DNA of 64,000 nt from Prochlorococcus sp. AG-347-K16 (GCA_003281405.1 QCCD01000002.1:62001-126000), one strand, 5' to 3'. Counted from the stretch's first letter, positions 18,442 to 27,265 are shown. Made by a program: numbers and translations. Notes: a model not told the origin generated them from the letters alone.

Positions 18442-18595
18442 TTCAACACAAGAGTTAATAGGCTTTAAAGATCAAAATAATTCAAAAATTAACCCTAATT
18501 CAGAGAAAGATCCCATTTTATGTAATCATTGCAAAAGGACTGCATCAAATGGTGTTAGATGTTTAGGAATGTGTGTAGCAGATAATGATTACTAA
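18428..18595 (+). CDS. Small protein with two Cys pairs
   Basis: From ATG at 18428 this encodes 55 residues (MTLFDSTQELIGFK...). The C-terminal half reads ILCNHCKRTASNGVRCLGMC, giving a CxxC-x10-CxxxC pattern that resembles a small zinc site. An in-frame ATG at 18383 would add 15 residues inside the preceding gene, and I consider that less likely. The start overlaps the upstream gene by 14 bases, which suggests translational coupling. The function is unknown. Confidence 0.6.
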   Translation: MTLFDSTQELIGFKDQNNSKINPNSEKDPILCNHCKRTASNGVRCLGMCVADNDY

Positions 18596-18653
18596 AATAA
18601 TTCAAATTTTTATATAAATAATCTGATGAAAATAATTAATAAAATAATTAAAT

Positions 18654-18697
18654 TTTATTTATTAATAGATATCGGGTATTATTTATCAATAAATAAA
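18654..18697. repeat. AT-only inverted repeat in a 211-base gene-free stretch
   Basis: TTTATTTATT (18654-18663) and AATAAATAAA (18688-18697) are perfect 10-base inverted copies around a 24-base loop. A second, smaller hairpin (GAAGTT/AACTTC) is at 18760-18778, downstream of tRNA-Cys on the minus strand. In sequence this AT-rich both could arise by chance. I see no gene between 18596 and 18806. Confidence 0.3.
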
Positions 18698-18806
18698 GAA
18701 AAGATTATTTTTCTACATATCAATAAGTAATTGAAACTTTATACCTTTTATTTCAAATTGAAGTTCTTAGAAAACTTCATAATTAAATGTGTAAAAAAAT
18801 TAAATA

Positions 18807-18877
18807 AGGCGGCACCCAGATTCGAACTGGGGATAAAGGATTTGCAATCCTCTGCCTTACCACTTGGCCATGCCGCC
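18807..18877 (-). tRNA. tRNA-Cys (anticodon GCA)
   Basis: Read on the minus strand, this is a 71-nt cloverleaf. The acceptor stem GGCGGCA pairs with TGCCGCC, followed by discriminator U, the tRNA-Cys identity base. The anticodon loop TTGCAAA gives GCA, and the T arm contains GTTCGAATC. It lies antisense within a longer open frame on the plus strand. The peptide that frame produces here (RFELGIKDLQSSALPLGHAA) is a translated tRNA, not protein. Confidence 0.95.
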
Positions 18878-18919
18878 GAAAAAGATTCGATTGAGTCTTT
18901 TTATGATCTTAACAGTAAG

Positions 18920-20149
18920 GTGTCTCATTCTTTATTATTTTTATGCAATGGCCATGGAGAAGATGTAATCGCATCGGAGATAATAAAAAGATTACTAAAA
19001 AAAATAAAAAATAAAAATATTGAAGTTTTGCCGTTAGTAGGAAATGGAGATGTATTTAATTCCATAAAATCAAAGAATTTTCGTAAAATAGGATTTTTAA
19101 AAGAGCTGCCCAGTGGAGGTTTTAGTAATCAAAGTCTGAAGGGATTTGCGCTTGATTTATTTGCAGGATTTTTAATCGATAATTTAAGAAATTTTTTACT
19201 TGTAAAACAGAAGTCAAAACATAACTGCAAAATTATCGCAGTAGGTGATTTCTTGCCACTATTCTACGCTTGGAGTTCAGAATGCGAATTTAGTTTCATT
19301 GGAACTCCCAAAAGTGATCATACTTGGAGTAGTGGGCCAGGTTGGGATTTAAGCGATTTTTATCATAAGTTGAAAGGTTCTGAATGGGATCCATGGGAAA
19401 TGTTTTTAATGAAATCTCCAAGATGTAAAAATTTAATTATGAGAGATAAAATTACAGCTAATAATTTGAATAAAAAAAATATTGATGCAAAATACTTGGG
19501 TAATCCAATGATGGATTTTGTTAATGCAACAAACGATAAAATATCAAATATTATTTCTTTTAGAAGGATTATTTTATTAGTTGGAAGTAGATATCCAGAA
19601 GCTCTTAAAAATCTTGATAATTTTCTTAATTGTTTGCAAGATTTTCATTTATCAAAGGATTTGGTTATTCTTTTGCCTTTGAGTATTAATGCAAATGTGA
19701 TTCAAATTCAAAATTATTTAAAAAAATATGGTTTTATAAAACAGAGTAAAGTTAAATTTCTAATTAATGAAGATTCAGTATGGAAAAAGAAAGATCAATA
19801 TGTAGTGATTGGAAAAGGTAAATTCAATTTGTGGGCCAATATGGCAGAAGTTGGCTTGTCCAATGCAGGAACTGCTACAGAGCAAATTGCTGGACTTGGA
19901 ATTCCATCTCTCTCTCTACCGGGACCTGGACCTCAATTCACAAAATCATTTGCAAAAAGGCAATCTAGATTATTGGGCGGTAGTGTACTAGTTTGCAAGA
20001 ACAAAAAAATTCTTTTAAAACGTTTAAGTTTACTCTTGAAAGGAAAAGTTGATAGGTTAGAACAAGCAAAAATAGGCAAAAAAAGAATGGGGGAATTCGG
20101 AGCAAGTAAGAAAATCGTAGATGCCATAAACCTTCATTTGTTATCTTAG
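18920..20149 (+). CDS. LpxB-related glycosyltransferase-like protein
   Basis: The protein resembles the cyanobacterial family annotated as lipid-A-disaccharide synthase-related. It shows LLFLCNGHGEDVIASEI at the N-terminus, AVGDFLPLFYAWSS, LGNPMMDFV, LVGSRYPEALKN and LSNAGTATEQIAGLGIPSLSLPGPGPQ, the last a nucleotide-sugar-binding type loop. The frame is open back to TTG at 18731, but that would translate through tRNA-Cys. I place the start at GTG 18920 (409 residues, MSHSLLFLCNG), the first usable start codon after the tRNA. The substrate is unknown; a glycolipid role is plausible. Confidence 0.75.
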   Translation: MSHSLLFLCNGHGEDVIASEIIKRLLKKIKNKNIEVLPLVGNGDVFNSIKSKNFRKIGFLKELPSGGFSNQSLKGFALDLFAGFLIDNLRNFLLVKQKSKHNCKIIAVGDFLPLFYAWSSECEFSFIGTPKSDHTWSSGPGWDLSDFYHKLKGSEWDPWEMFLMKSPRCKNLIMRDKITANNLNKKNIDAKYLGNPMMDFVNATNDKISNIISFRRIILLVGSRYPEALKNLDNFLNCLQDFHLSKDLVILLPLSINANVIQIQNYLKKYGFIKQSKVKFLINEDSVWKKKDQYVVIGKGKFNLWANMAEVGLSNAGTATEQIAGLGIPSLSLPGPGPQFTKSFAKRQSRLLGGSVLVCKNKKILLKRLSLLLKGKVDRLEQAKIGKKRMGEFGASKKIVDAINLHLLS

Positions 20150-20184
20150 TAAATGGCACTAGCTTACTAATTATTAATTCTTTC

Positions 20185-20451
20185 ATGTATCCAATAAATG
20201 ATCGGCAATATCTAAAAATTTGTGCAGAGATTGCAAAACTTATGAGTATAAGCTTATCTTCTGCCAAAAAGAAAGTAGAAATTCAAATTGCAAAAGAAGG
20301 CTCGAAAACTATTCAAGAAAAAATACAAGTTGCTCAAAATGTTTTAAAAATTTGTGAAAAAAATGATGGAGATCAATTAAGTTCTTCAAGAATACTTGAT
20401 AAGCTTATGGAAACTCTTGATGGTGAAGATGATTTTTTAACTGAAGATTGA
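20185..20451 (+). CDS. Small helical protein of unknown function
   Basis: The 88-residue protein begins MYPINDRQYLKICAEIAKLM. It is probably all-helical and carries an acidic C-terminus (DKLMETLDGEDDFLTED). There are no membrane segments or metal motifs. It sits 35 bases after the LpxB-like gene and converges on the RNase D-like gene, 3 bases away. No family is recognised. Confidence 0.6.
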   Translation: MYPINDRQYLKICAEIAKLMSISLSSAKKKVEIQIAKEGSKTIQEKIQVAQNVLKICEKNDGDQLSSSRILDKLMETLDGEDDFLTED

Positions 20452-20454
20452 TTC

Positions 20455-21090
20455 TTAATGTTCAAATATATTTGAGAATTTTAGTATGTCTATATCAGCA
20501 TGTACAGGAACTGTTTCGAAACATTTTTGAGCTAATTCATATCTATTCTCTCTTTTTAAGATAACTTTTAATTTATGCATAGCTTCAATTAAATATCTAA
20601 CATCATTAGCTGCATAATCTAGTTGATCTTTTGTTAAATCTTCGTTGCTACCCCAATCACTACTTTGCGAGCTTTTGTCCAGTTCTATACCTAACAAATC
20701 ATTAATTAAATCCTTTAAACCGTGTTTATTAGTATAAGTTCTTGCCAACTTACTGGCAATTTTTGTACAAAAAATATTTTTTGTATTAATTTCAAGATTG
20801 CATTTTAGAGCTGCTACATCAAATCTCGCATAGTGAAATATTTTAATAATTTTGTCATCTTCAAGAAGTGCTTTTAAATGAGGTGCAGAAGATGTATTAA
20901 GTTCGATTTTTATACAGGATGTTCTTTTAAATTCATTGCATATTTGTACTAAACAGAGTCTATCTCTTCCATGAATCAAACCCATTGCTTCAGTGTCAAT
21001 AGCTAGGTACGATGATTTTTTGTAAAGATTGTATAAATCTAATGTTAAATCGCTATAAAGAAAATCAATATTTTTATTTTCAATAGTCAT
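20455..21090 (-). CDS. RNase D-like 3'-5' exonuclease
   Basis: The 211-residue protein is the DEDDy exonuclease domain alone. ExoI is YLAIDTEAMGLIHGRDRLCLVQI (residues 28-50, with the Asp-x-Glu pair), ExoII is FHYARFDVAAL and ExoIII is YAANDVRYLIEAM with the Tyr. It lacks the HRDC domains of full RNase D. It would trim RNA 3' ends, perhaps tRNA or stable RNA; the substrate is inferred from the family. Its start is divergent from the CCB-like gene. Confidence 0.87.
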   Translation of the reverse strand: MTIENKNIDFLYSDLTLDLYNLYKKSSYLAIDTEAMGLIHGRDRLCLVQICNEFKRTSCIKIELNTSSAPHLKALLEDDKIIKIFHYARFDVAALKCNLEINTKNIFCTKIASKLARTYTNKHGLKDLINDLLGIELDKSSQSSDWGSNEDLTKDQLDYAANDVRYLIEAMHKLKVILKRENRYELAQKCFETVPVHADIDILKFSNIFEH

Positions 21091-21177
21091 TTTTAATAAG
21101 TATTTAAGGTAATTTAAAATTTAGAATATAACTTAAGATTTTATTTAATAAAGAATTTTTATCTAATTAGGAATATT

Positions 21178-21205
21178 TTACAGAATAAATCTAAAAAATT
21201 ATAAT
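21178..21205 (+). promoter_or_regulatory. Probable sigma-70 promoter of the CCB2/CCB4-like gene
   Basis: TTACAG (21178-21183) and TATAAT (21200-21205) are spaced by 16 bases. They lie about 50 bases before the ATG at 21255, with a perfect -10 box. This is a motif-based prediction. Confidence 0.45.
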
Positions 21206-21254
21206 ATGATGTAACTTTAATTTTTATTCTCGAGTTACTAGAAAAAATTATTTA

Positions 21255-21812
21255 ATGTCATATTCCTTAAATTCAACATTATTGCTGACAATTCTCTTGG
21301 CCATAGGATTATTTTTTTTTCTTAGGGCTTCCAGTAAAGATAGAACAACCATCGTTGAGATTTCATCTTCTCAGCAGCCAATTAAGGTTTTAAATGGTTT
21401 ATGTGAATGGCTTAATTTGAGGGGATGGAAGCAAACAGGAGGAGATTTTGAACAAAGAATTTTAATATTCAAGGGACAAGTTGTTTCTAGTAAATTTTTA
21501 GCAATTTTTTTAGGTATCCTTGGCGGTTTTGGTTCTTGTGCTTTGGGATTAGTAATTATTCAAATATATCCTGAATTAGGTTGGTGGCCTATTCTTTTGG
21601 GATTAATTGGTGGCCCTTTGTCTGGAATTGCTTATTTTAAAAAATCAGCAAGAGAGGAGAAATTTGAATTAAGGTTGATCAACGAAAATGAAAATGATTC
21701 AACTTTTATGAGACTTAGAGCCCATAGGGATGAATTAATCTCTTTAGAAAATGAACTCGGAGAAAAACTTCAATTGAAAAGTGACGGTTCTTTATTTAAA
21801 ACACCTATTTAA
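21255..21812 (+). CDS. CCB2/CCB4-like cytochrome b6f cofactor-assembly protein
   Basis: The 185-residue protein has an N-terminal membrane segment (LLLTILLAIGLFFFL). A middle pair of hydrophobic segments (FLAIFLGILGGFGSCALGLVII and GWWPILLGLIGGPLSGIAYF) flanks a short turn. A soluble C-terminal region follows (RLRAHRDELISLENELGEKL). This layout and sequence fit the family that in chloroplasts (CCB2/CCB4) attaches haem c(i) to cytochrome b6. The function here is by family resemblance only. Confidence 0.7.
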   Translation: MSYSLNSTLLLTILLAIGLFFFLRASSKDRTTIVEISSSQQPIKVLNGLCEWLNLRGWKQTGGDFEQRILIFKGQVVSSKFLAIFLGILGGFGSCALGLVIIQIYPELGWWPILLGLIGGPLSGIAYFKKSAREEKFELRLINENENDSTFMRLRAHRDELISLENELGEKLQLKSDGSLFKTPI

Positions 21813-21840
21813 GATACTTGAAAATTTTATTCGATAATTT

Positions 21841-22869
21841 TTAATCAAAAATATTATTCTCTATACAGAATTTTTCTAACTCTTTATCATTTAACCAATC
21901 TTGGGGTTTTGTAAAAATTGATGTGAGAAATTCCTCTCGAGAACCATTTTTAGCTTTATATCCATATTCCCATCTAGCTAAAGGCGGTAAGGACATTAAT
22001 ATAGATTCAGTTCTGCCATTTGTTTGTAGCCCAAAAATCGTCCCTCTATCCCAAACTAAATTGAATTCGACATATCTACCTCTTCGATATAGCTGGAATT
22101 CTCTTTCCTTCGGTGAATATGTTTGAGAAGCTCTTTTTTCAATAATGGGCAAATATGAGGGGAGGAATGCCTGCCCACAGTTTTCTGCTAAAGAAAATAA
22201 ATTATCCCAATTTAAATTAGAACTTCCAATATTTTGTGAAGCTTTTGATGCTTCTCCATTTTGATTATTTCCTCTATAAATATTGCCTGAACCATCTTGA
22301 TAATCATAAAAAATACCTCCTATGCCTCTAGATTCATTTCTATGTTTCAAGAAGAAATATTCATCACACCATGGTTTGAAAACTTTATGCAAATCTTGAT
22401 CAACTTTCTCACAAGCTTTTTTATGCTCATTATGAAAATTTCTTACATCAGAAAGATAAGGATAAAAAGGAGTTAAGTCTGCACCTCCCCCAAACCACCA
22501 AACAGGACCAGCTTCGAAATATCGATAATTCAGATGAACTGTGGGAATATAGGGATTCATAGGATGCAAAACCATAGAAGTTCCCGTAGCAAACCATTCA
22601 TGACCTTTTGCTTCAGGCCTTTGAGAGATTATAGATTGAGGTAATTCTTTTCCCTGTACTTCAGAGAAATTTACGCCTGCTTGCTCAAAAATTGAACCAT
22701 TTTTCAATACTCTTGATCTTCCACCGCCACCTTCGTCTCTTAGCCAGGATTCCTCTGTAAATTTTCCTTTTCCATCTACATTTTCAAGTCCTGAACAAAT
22801 TTTGTCTTGTAGAGTTAATAAGAGATTTTTAGTTTTTTCTCTCGAGTTTTTAGGAGGTTCTTTCAACAT
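21841..22869 (-). CDS. hemF: Coproporphyrinogen III oxidase, oxygen-dependent
   Basis: The 342-residue enzyme oxidatively decarboxylates coproporphyrinogen III in the haem and chlorophyll pathway. Conserved stretches are [70 protein letters not shown] and [21 protein letters not shown]. The length is normal. It is divergent from mrp and lies in the same window as ho1, which consumes the pathway's haem. Confidence 0.95.
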   Translation of the reverse strand: MLKEPPKNSREKTKNLLLTLQDKICSGLENVDGKGKFTEESWLRDEGGGGRSRVLKNGSIFEQAGVNFSEVQGKELPQSIISQRPEAKGHEWFATGTSMVLHPMNPYIPTVHLNYRYFEAGPVWWFGGGADLTPFYPYLSDVRNFHNEHKKACEKVDQDLHKVFKPWCDEYFFLKHRNESRGIGGIFYDYQDGSGNIYRGNNQNGEASKASQNIGSSNLNWDNLFSLAENCGQAFLPSYLPIIEKRASQTYSPKEREFQLYRRGRYVEFNLVWDRGTIFGLQTNGRTESILMSLPPLARWEYGYKAKNGSREEFLTSIFTKPQDWLNDKELEKFCIENNIFD

Positions 22870-22900
22870 GTATTTAGTAAATCTTGAAGAAAAAAAATTT

Positions 22901-22929
22901 TTGGTTAATTATAAGTTTCTCTTTATAAT
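22901..22929 (+). promoter_or_regulatory. Probable sigma-70 promoter upstream of mrp
   Basis: TTGGTT (22901-22906) and TATAAT (22924-22929) are separated by the ideal 17 bases. The predicted start near 22936 would give mrp a leader of about 90 bases. This is a motif-based prediction. Confidence 0.45.
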
Positions 22930-23027
22930 TTCTCTTAGGGGGACCTTATTGCCTATTATTTGATAGTTCGACATAGTTCTTAATCTTTTAAACAGTCGAC
23001 TACCTTGTCAAAATATTTAAAAATTTA

Positions 23028-24095
23028 ATGACCACAATAGAAGATGCGAATTTTGCTTTAAAAAAAGTTCTAGATGCTGGATCACAGAAAAATGTAATTG
23101 AATTAGCTTGGATTAAAAATGTAAGAGTAACTATACCGAGAGTGATCTTAACATTATCATTACCATCGTTTGCAAATTCTCAGAGAGATAGAATTGTACA
23201 AGAGGTTAGAGGGGTATTACTGGATTTTGAAGATATTGATGATGTTCAAATAGAGATAGATAATAATCCCCAAACAGAATCTCAAAATCAAAGTAAAGGG
23301 CCTGAGTTGCAGAAGATTGATGGGATTCGGCATATAATAGCTGTTAGTAGTGGTAAAGGTGGAGTTGGGAAAAGTACCATTGCAGTTAATCTCGCTTGTT
23401 CTCTAGCTAAATTAGGCTTAAAAACTGGTTTGTTGGATGCGGATATATATGGACCTAATACTCCCTCAATGATGGGAGTTTCTGAACAGAATCCAAAGGT
23501 TACAGAAGGTAGTGGTAGTGATCAAAGGTTAATACCAATAAATAAATATGGAATTTCATTGGTGTCCATGGGTTTTCTCATAGAAGAAGGTCAGCCAGTT
23601 ATATGGAGAGGACCAATGCTTAATAGTATTATTCGACAATTTTTGTACCAAGTTGAATGGAATAATCTTGATTTTCTGGTTATTGACTTGCCTCCAGGAA
23701 CTGGAGATGCTCAAATATCTCTTTCTCAATCGGTTCCTATAGCTGGAGCAATTGTTGTCACCACTCCTCAACAAGTATCTTTGCAAGATGCAAGGAGGGG
23801 ATTAGCAATGTTTAAACAACTCGGAGTGCCGTTACTGGGAATTGTAGAAAATATGTCAGTATTTATTCCGCCGGATATGCCAAGTAAAAAATATGAAATT
23901 TTTGGTAAAGGTGGAGGTCAAATATTAGCTAAAGAAAATGATTTACCATTATTAGCCCAAATTCCTATTGAAATACCTCTCGTTGATGAAAGCAATAGAG
24001 GTGTACCAATCTCAATAAGCCACCCTAATAAAGATAGTTCTATTGCTTTTACTAATTTAGCTCAATTAATTCAGAGTCAATTTGTTAATAGATAA
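23028..24095 (+). CDS. mrp: Mrp/ApbC family iron-sulfur carrier ATPase
   Basis: The 355-residue protein has an N-terminal DUF59/MIP18-type domain (about 1-80). A P-loop ATPase follows, with a deviant Walker A motif SSGKGGVGKSTIAVNLA (from residue 107), LLDADIYGPNTPSMMG and DFLVIDLPPGTGDAQ. I do not see the C-terminal CxxC typical of many bacterial Mrp/NBP35 proteins: VENMSVFIPPDMPSKKYEIFG has no cysteine where CPHC-type motifs often occur. It probably carries Fe-S clusters to apoproteins, possibly photosystem I; that role is inferred. Confidence 0.88.
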   Translation: MTTIEDANFALKKVLDAGSQKNVIELAWIKNVRVTIPRVILTLSLPSFANSQRDRIVQEVRGVLLDFEDIDDVQIEIDNNPQTESQNQSKGPELQKIDGIRHIIAVSSGKGGVGKSTIAVNLACSLAKLGLKTGLLDADIYGPNTPSMMGVSEQNPKVTEGSGSDQRLIPINKYGISLVSMGFLIEEGQPVIWRGPMLNSIIRQFLYQVEWNNLDFLVIDLPPGTGDAQISLSQSVPIAGAIVVTTPQQVSLQDARRGLAMFKQLGVPLLGIVENMSVFIPPDMPSKKYEIFGKGGGQILAKENDLPLLAQIPIEIPLVDESNRGVPISISHPNKDSSIAFTNLAQLIQSQFVNR

Positions 24096-24098
24096 TTG

Positions 24099-25367
24099 AT
24101 GTTTAGGAGAATTTCTTTATTAAATAAGAGAGGATTTTTCCTAAAAAAAGAAAACTTCAAGAGAGGTTTTTTATTTTCTCCTTTACTCATAATTCCCCTG
24201 TTTTTGGTTATTATTTCGGGTTTATTAATAAAAAGTATTCAGGGTGATTTTTTAGTATCGAATTATTTAAGTCATATTCTTACTGGTTTTTTAGGTTATT
24301 TTTTAGCATTTTTTATTTCTTATATACCGTTAGAGAGACTAAGAAAGTATTTGGTACCATTTTATTTGTGTACTTTACTATCCTTATTACTAATATATTT
24401 TTTTGGGATATCAGTTTCTGGCGCTCAAAGGTGGTTAAACTTGGGCATCTTTTCTTTTCAGCCTTCAGAAGTAGCTAAACTAAGTACTGTATTAACTCTT
24501 GCTTTAGTACTCGACAAAAAAATAATTTGCACAATAAGGGACTTAATCTTGCCCTTAGTAGTAGTAGTTATTCCTTGGTTATTGGTTTTCTTTCAGCCTG
24601 ACTTAGGTACCTCTTTAGTTTTACTCGTTTTTACAGGTGTGATGCTCTATTGGTCGCAAATGCCTATAGAGTGGATTTTGATATTAGTATTTTGTCTTGT
24701 CACCTCTATATTGTATTTGACCTTACCTACTCTTCTTGTTTTCTGGATTCCATTAATAGGATATCTTGCTTATAGAACTTCGAGAAAGAAAATTATTTTT
24801 CCTGCTTTCGCTATTTCTTTCCATTTATTAGTGGCAAAATTGACACCAATTTTGTGGCAATATGGCTTAAAAGAATATCAAAAAGATAGATTAGTGTTAT
24901 TTTTAGATCCAAATAGAGATCCATTAGGTGGTGGATATCATTTGATACAGAGTCAAATTGCAATTGGTTCTGGAGGATTATTTGGGACTGGTTTGCTAAA
25001 TGGTAAGCTGACTAATTTGCAATTTATACCAGAACAACATACTGATTTTATATTCAGTGCTTTAGGCGAAGAATTGGGTTTTGTGGGGTGCATAGTAGTT
25101 TTATTTTTGTTCTTTTTTTTGATTAAAAAACTTATTAATACTGCAACAATTGCCAGGACTAACTTTGAATCTCTAATTGTTATTGGAATAGCCTCAACTT
25201 TTTTATTCCAAATAATTATTAACTTATTTATGACTATTGGATTAGGACCAGTTACTGGAATTCCTCTTCCTTTCATGAGCTATGGCCGAACGTCATTGGT
25301 GACTAATTTTATATCTATTGGATTTGTTTTATCTATATTAAAACGTTCTAGATCACAAAGAATTTGA
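24099..25367 (+). CDS. rodA: RodA/FtsW-type SEDS protein
   Basis: The integral membrane protein has about 10 hydrophobic segments and SEDS motifs: SGAQRWLNLGIFSFQPSEVAKL, FFQPDLGTSLVLLV, QSQIAIGSGGLFGTGL, FIPEQHTDFIFSALGEELG and GIPLPFMSYGRTS. SEDS proteins are peptidoglycan glycosyltransferases for elongation (RodA) or division (FtsW). The length and GIPLPFMSYG favour RodA, but FtsW cannot be excluded. ATG at 24099 is preferred over the adjacent TTG at 24096, and it starts 3 bases after mrp stops. Its TGA overlaps the kinase start as TGATG. Confidence 0.88.
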   Translation: MFRRISLLNKRGFFLKKENFKRGFLFSPLLIIPLFLVIISGLLIKSIQGDFLVSNYLSHILTGFLGYFLAFFISYIPLERLRKYLVPFYLCTLLSLLLIYFFGISVSGAQRWLNLGIFSFQPSEVAKLSTVLTLALVLDKKIICTIRDLILPLVVVVIPWLLVFFQPDLGTSLVLLVFTGVMLYWSQMPIEWILILVFCLVTSILYLTLPTLLVFWIPLIGYLAYRTSRKKIIFPAFAISFHLLVAKLTPILWQYGLKEYQKDRLVLFLDPNRDPLGGGYHLIQSQIAIGSGGLFGTGLLNGKLTNLQFIPEQHTDFIFSALGEELGFVGCIVVLFLFFFLIKKLINTATIARTNFESLIVIGIASTFLFQIIINLFMTIGLGPVTGIPLPFMSYGRTSLVTNFISIGFVLSILKRSRSQRI

Positions 25368-26731
25368 TGAAATCACAAATAACTATAAAAAAAATTCAAG
25401 AGCTTTTGATTAAAGGAGTTAAAAACATATATGTGGATGATGATACATCCAGAAGAATGTGGTGGGCTTCTTTAGAAGTTATTCAAAAAGATTTCCTTTC
25501 TCAGAATTATAAACAGGGGGGGATATGGGTTGCATCGCCATTGCCAGCTTTCAATGATAAAAAATTTTTAAATCAACTACATGGATGGCTTTGGTCTCCT
25601 GAGGGGTTTCCATACTTTCAAAATGAGAATGCAGGTTTTTTACCAGTCAATAATTCAGAAAAGATAAAAAACGATTTCGATTTAGTTAGTTATTATAAAG
25701 TCTTAAACCTTTGTCAAGAAGATGGCTATGAACCTTTTTTGATGATAATCACTCCAAATTTTCAATGCGTATTATCAATTGTAGGAGAAAAAGATAAAAA
25801 AATTCTATTAATGAAGTGTGATGAAGAGAGCCTTAAACTTTCAATTGAATTAATGCACGCAAAATTAAATCAAGAAAATTATGAGGAAGGAGTAAAATTT
25901 CGTAATGCAATCAATAACTTAGGTAATCTTAATATTAATAATCAATTTGAAAAATTATTTTGGCCAATATTATCTGCAAAATTAGCAAATATTACGCCAA
26001 GTCATAATATACAGAATTCTGTTGAAAATGATGAAAAAAATGTGCAAATAACTGAAGCAAAATTATTACGTGCAATTTCTCATGAAGTGAGAACTCCTTT
26101 GGCAACAATAAGAACCTTAATAAGTTCTACTTTAAAAAAATACAAAATGGATGAATCAATGAGAAATCGTTTAATTCAAATAGATAATGAATGTAATGAA
26201 CAAATTGATAGGTTTGGTTTAATCTTTAATGCAGCAGAATTAGTTGGTAATGAAGTGCCATCATTGAATAACTTGGCGAAAATTAACTTAGCCGAAATTT
26301 TCAAAAAGCTCGCTCCTTTATGGAATAAACAATTAAACCGACGTGGTATTTCTTTGAAGATAGATATCCCCAAACAACTTCCACAAATTTTGAGTGATTC
26401 TGAAAAATTAGAATTAATGTTAAGGGGATTAATTGATAAAAATACTAGAGGATTAAAAGAAGGTAGTACATTAATTTTAGAATTAAGACCAGCTGGTCAA
26501 AAACTCAAACTTCAACTCAAAGTACAAAAATTAGATAACAATCAAAAAGAAAATCTAAAAAAAGATAACGGCTCTGATATTGGCCCTGTTTTAAATTGGA
26601 ACCCTCAAACTGGAAGTTTACAACTTAGTCAAAATGCCACTCAAAAGTTGTTAGCTAGTTTAGGAGGGCATGTCACACAAAGACGTGATACAGGTTTGAC
26701 AGTATTTTTTCCGATTTCAGATTCAAAATAA
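25367..26731 (+). CDS. Sensor histidine kinase with degenerate ATPase domain
   Basis: The 454-residue soluble protein has a clear dimerisation/phosphoacceptor box, LLRAISHEVRTPLATIRTL, with His239. It ends with a HATPase-like tail (LLASLGGHVTQRRDTGLTVFFPI). The N-terminal 200 residues form a sensor-like region (YVDDDTSRRMWWASLEVIQKDFL) without membrane segments. The N-box and both glycine boxes of the ATPase are weak or missing. Start ATG 25367 overlaps the rodA stop by one base. No response regulator gene is adjacent. The signal is unknown. Confidence 0.78.
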   Translation: MKSQITIKKIQELLIKGVKNIYVDDDTSRRMWWASLEVIQKDFLSQNYKQGGIWVASPLPAFNDKKFLNQLHGWLWSPEGFPYFQNENAGFLPVNNSEKIKNDFDLVSYYKVLNLCQEDGYEPFLMIITPNFQCVLSIVGEKDKKILLMKCDEESLKLSIELMHAKLNQENYEEGVKFRNAINNLGNLNINNQFEKLFWPILSAKLANITPSHNIQNSVENDEKNVQITEAKLLRAISHEVRTPLATIRTLISSTLKKYKMDESMRNRLIQIDNECNEQIDRFGLIFNAAELVGNEVPSLNNLAKINLAEIFKKLAPLWNKQLNRRGISLKIDIPKQLPQILSDSEKLELMLRGLIDKNTRGLKEGSTLILELRPAGQKLKLQLKVQKLDNNQKENLKKDNGSDIGPVLNWNPQTGSLQLSQNATQKLLASLGGHVTQRRDTGLTVFFPISDSK

Positions 26732-26801
26732 AATGAGAAACAAGTTTTCCATATATTAAATAATGTAGAAAATTTGGTATGAATTTTGAATTTTGCAAAA
26801 T

Positions 26802-26846
26802 ATGAATGCTAGTTTCTTATTAGAAATAACTCAAAATCTAGGATGA
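26802..26846 (+). other. Possible 14-codon upstream frame before psaD
   Basis: ATG at 26802 opens a short frame ([14 protein letters not shown]) whose TGA overlaps the psaD ATG as ATGA. This is the arrangement used for translational coupling elsewhere in the window. It may be chance. Confidence 0.25.
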
Positions 26847-27265
26847 CTGAAACTTTAGTTGGTCAATTTCCAAAGCATATAGGAAGTACTGGTGGTTTAT
26901 TAAACTCAGCAGAAACAGAAGAAAAATATGCAATTGTTTGGAAAAGTTCAAAGGAACAAGCATTTGAATTGCCCACTGGTGGAGCCGCTATTATGCATGA
27001 AGGCGATAATTTAATGTACTTTGCCAGAAAAGAACAATGTCTTGCATTAGGAACACAATTAAGAGCCTTCAAGCCAAGAATTGAAGATTTTAAAATCTAC
27101 CGGATTTTCCCAGGTGGCGATATTGAATTTTTACACCCAAAGGATGGTGTTTTCTCTGAAAAAGTAAATGAAGGCAGAGAGAAAGTAGGTCATAATCCTA
27201 GAAGAATAGGTGAGAACCCTAATCCAGCTGGTTTGAAATTTACAAATAAGAATACTTTTGATTAA
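26843..27265 (+). CDS. psaD: Photosystem I subunit II (PsaD)
   Basis: The 140-residue stromal-side subunit of photosystem I docks ferredoxin. Its sequence is highly characteristic: [65 protein letters not shown] and [16 protein letters not shown]. The length is typical. It stands alone between the kinase and trpE, with about 110 bases in front that should hold its promoter and a possible short upstream frame. Confidence 0.97.
   Translation: MTETLVGQFPKHIGSTGGLLNSAETEEKYAIVWKSSKEQAFELPTGGAAIMHEGDNLMYFARKEQCLALGTQLRAFKPRIEDFKIYRIFPGGDIEFLHPKDGVFSEKVNEGREKVGHNPRRIGENPNPAGLKFTNKNTFD

Noticed and set aside
18731-18919. N-terminal extension of the LpxB-like protein
   Set aside because: It translates through the antisense of tRNA-Cys and gives a well-known artefact peptide, so I moved the start to 18920.
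19965-20267. 100-codon minus-strand frame
   Set aside because: It lies opposite the end of the LpxB-like gene and the start of the small helical gene. The peptide is hydrophobic and unstructured, as expected from antisense reading of AT-rich coding DNA.
24953-25276. 107-codon minus-strand frame inside rodA
   Set aside because: It is fully antisense to conserved SEDS motifs and has no start signal or family resemblance.
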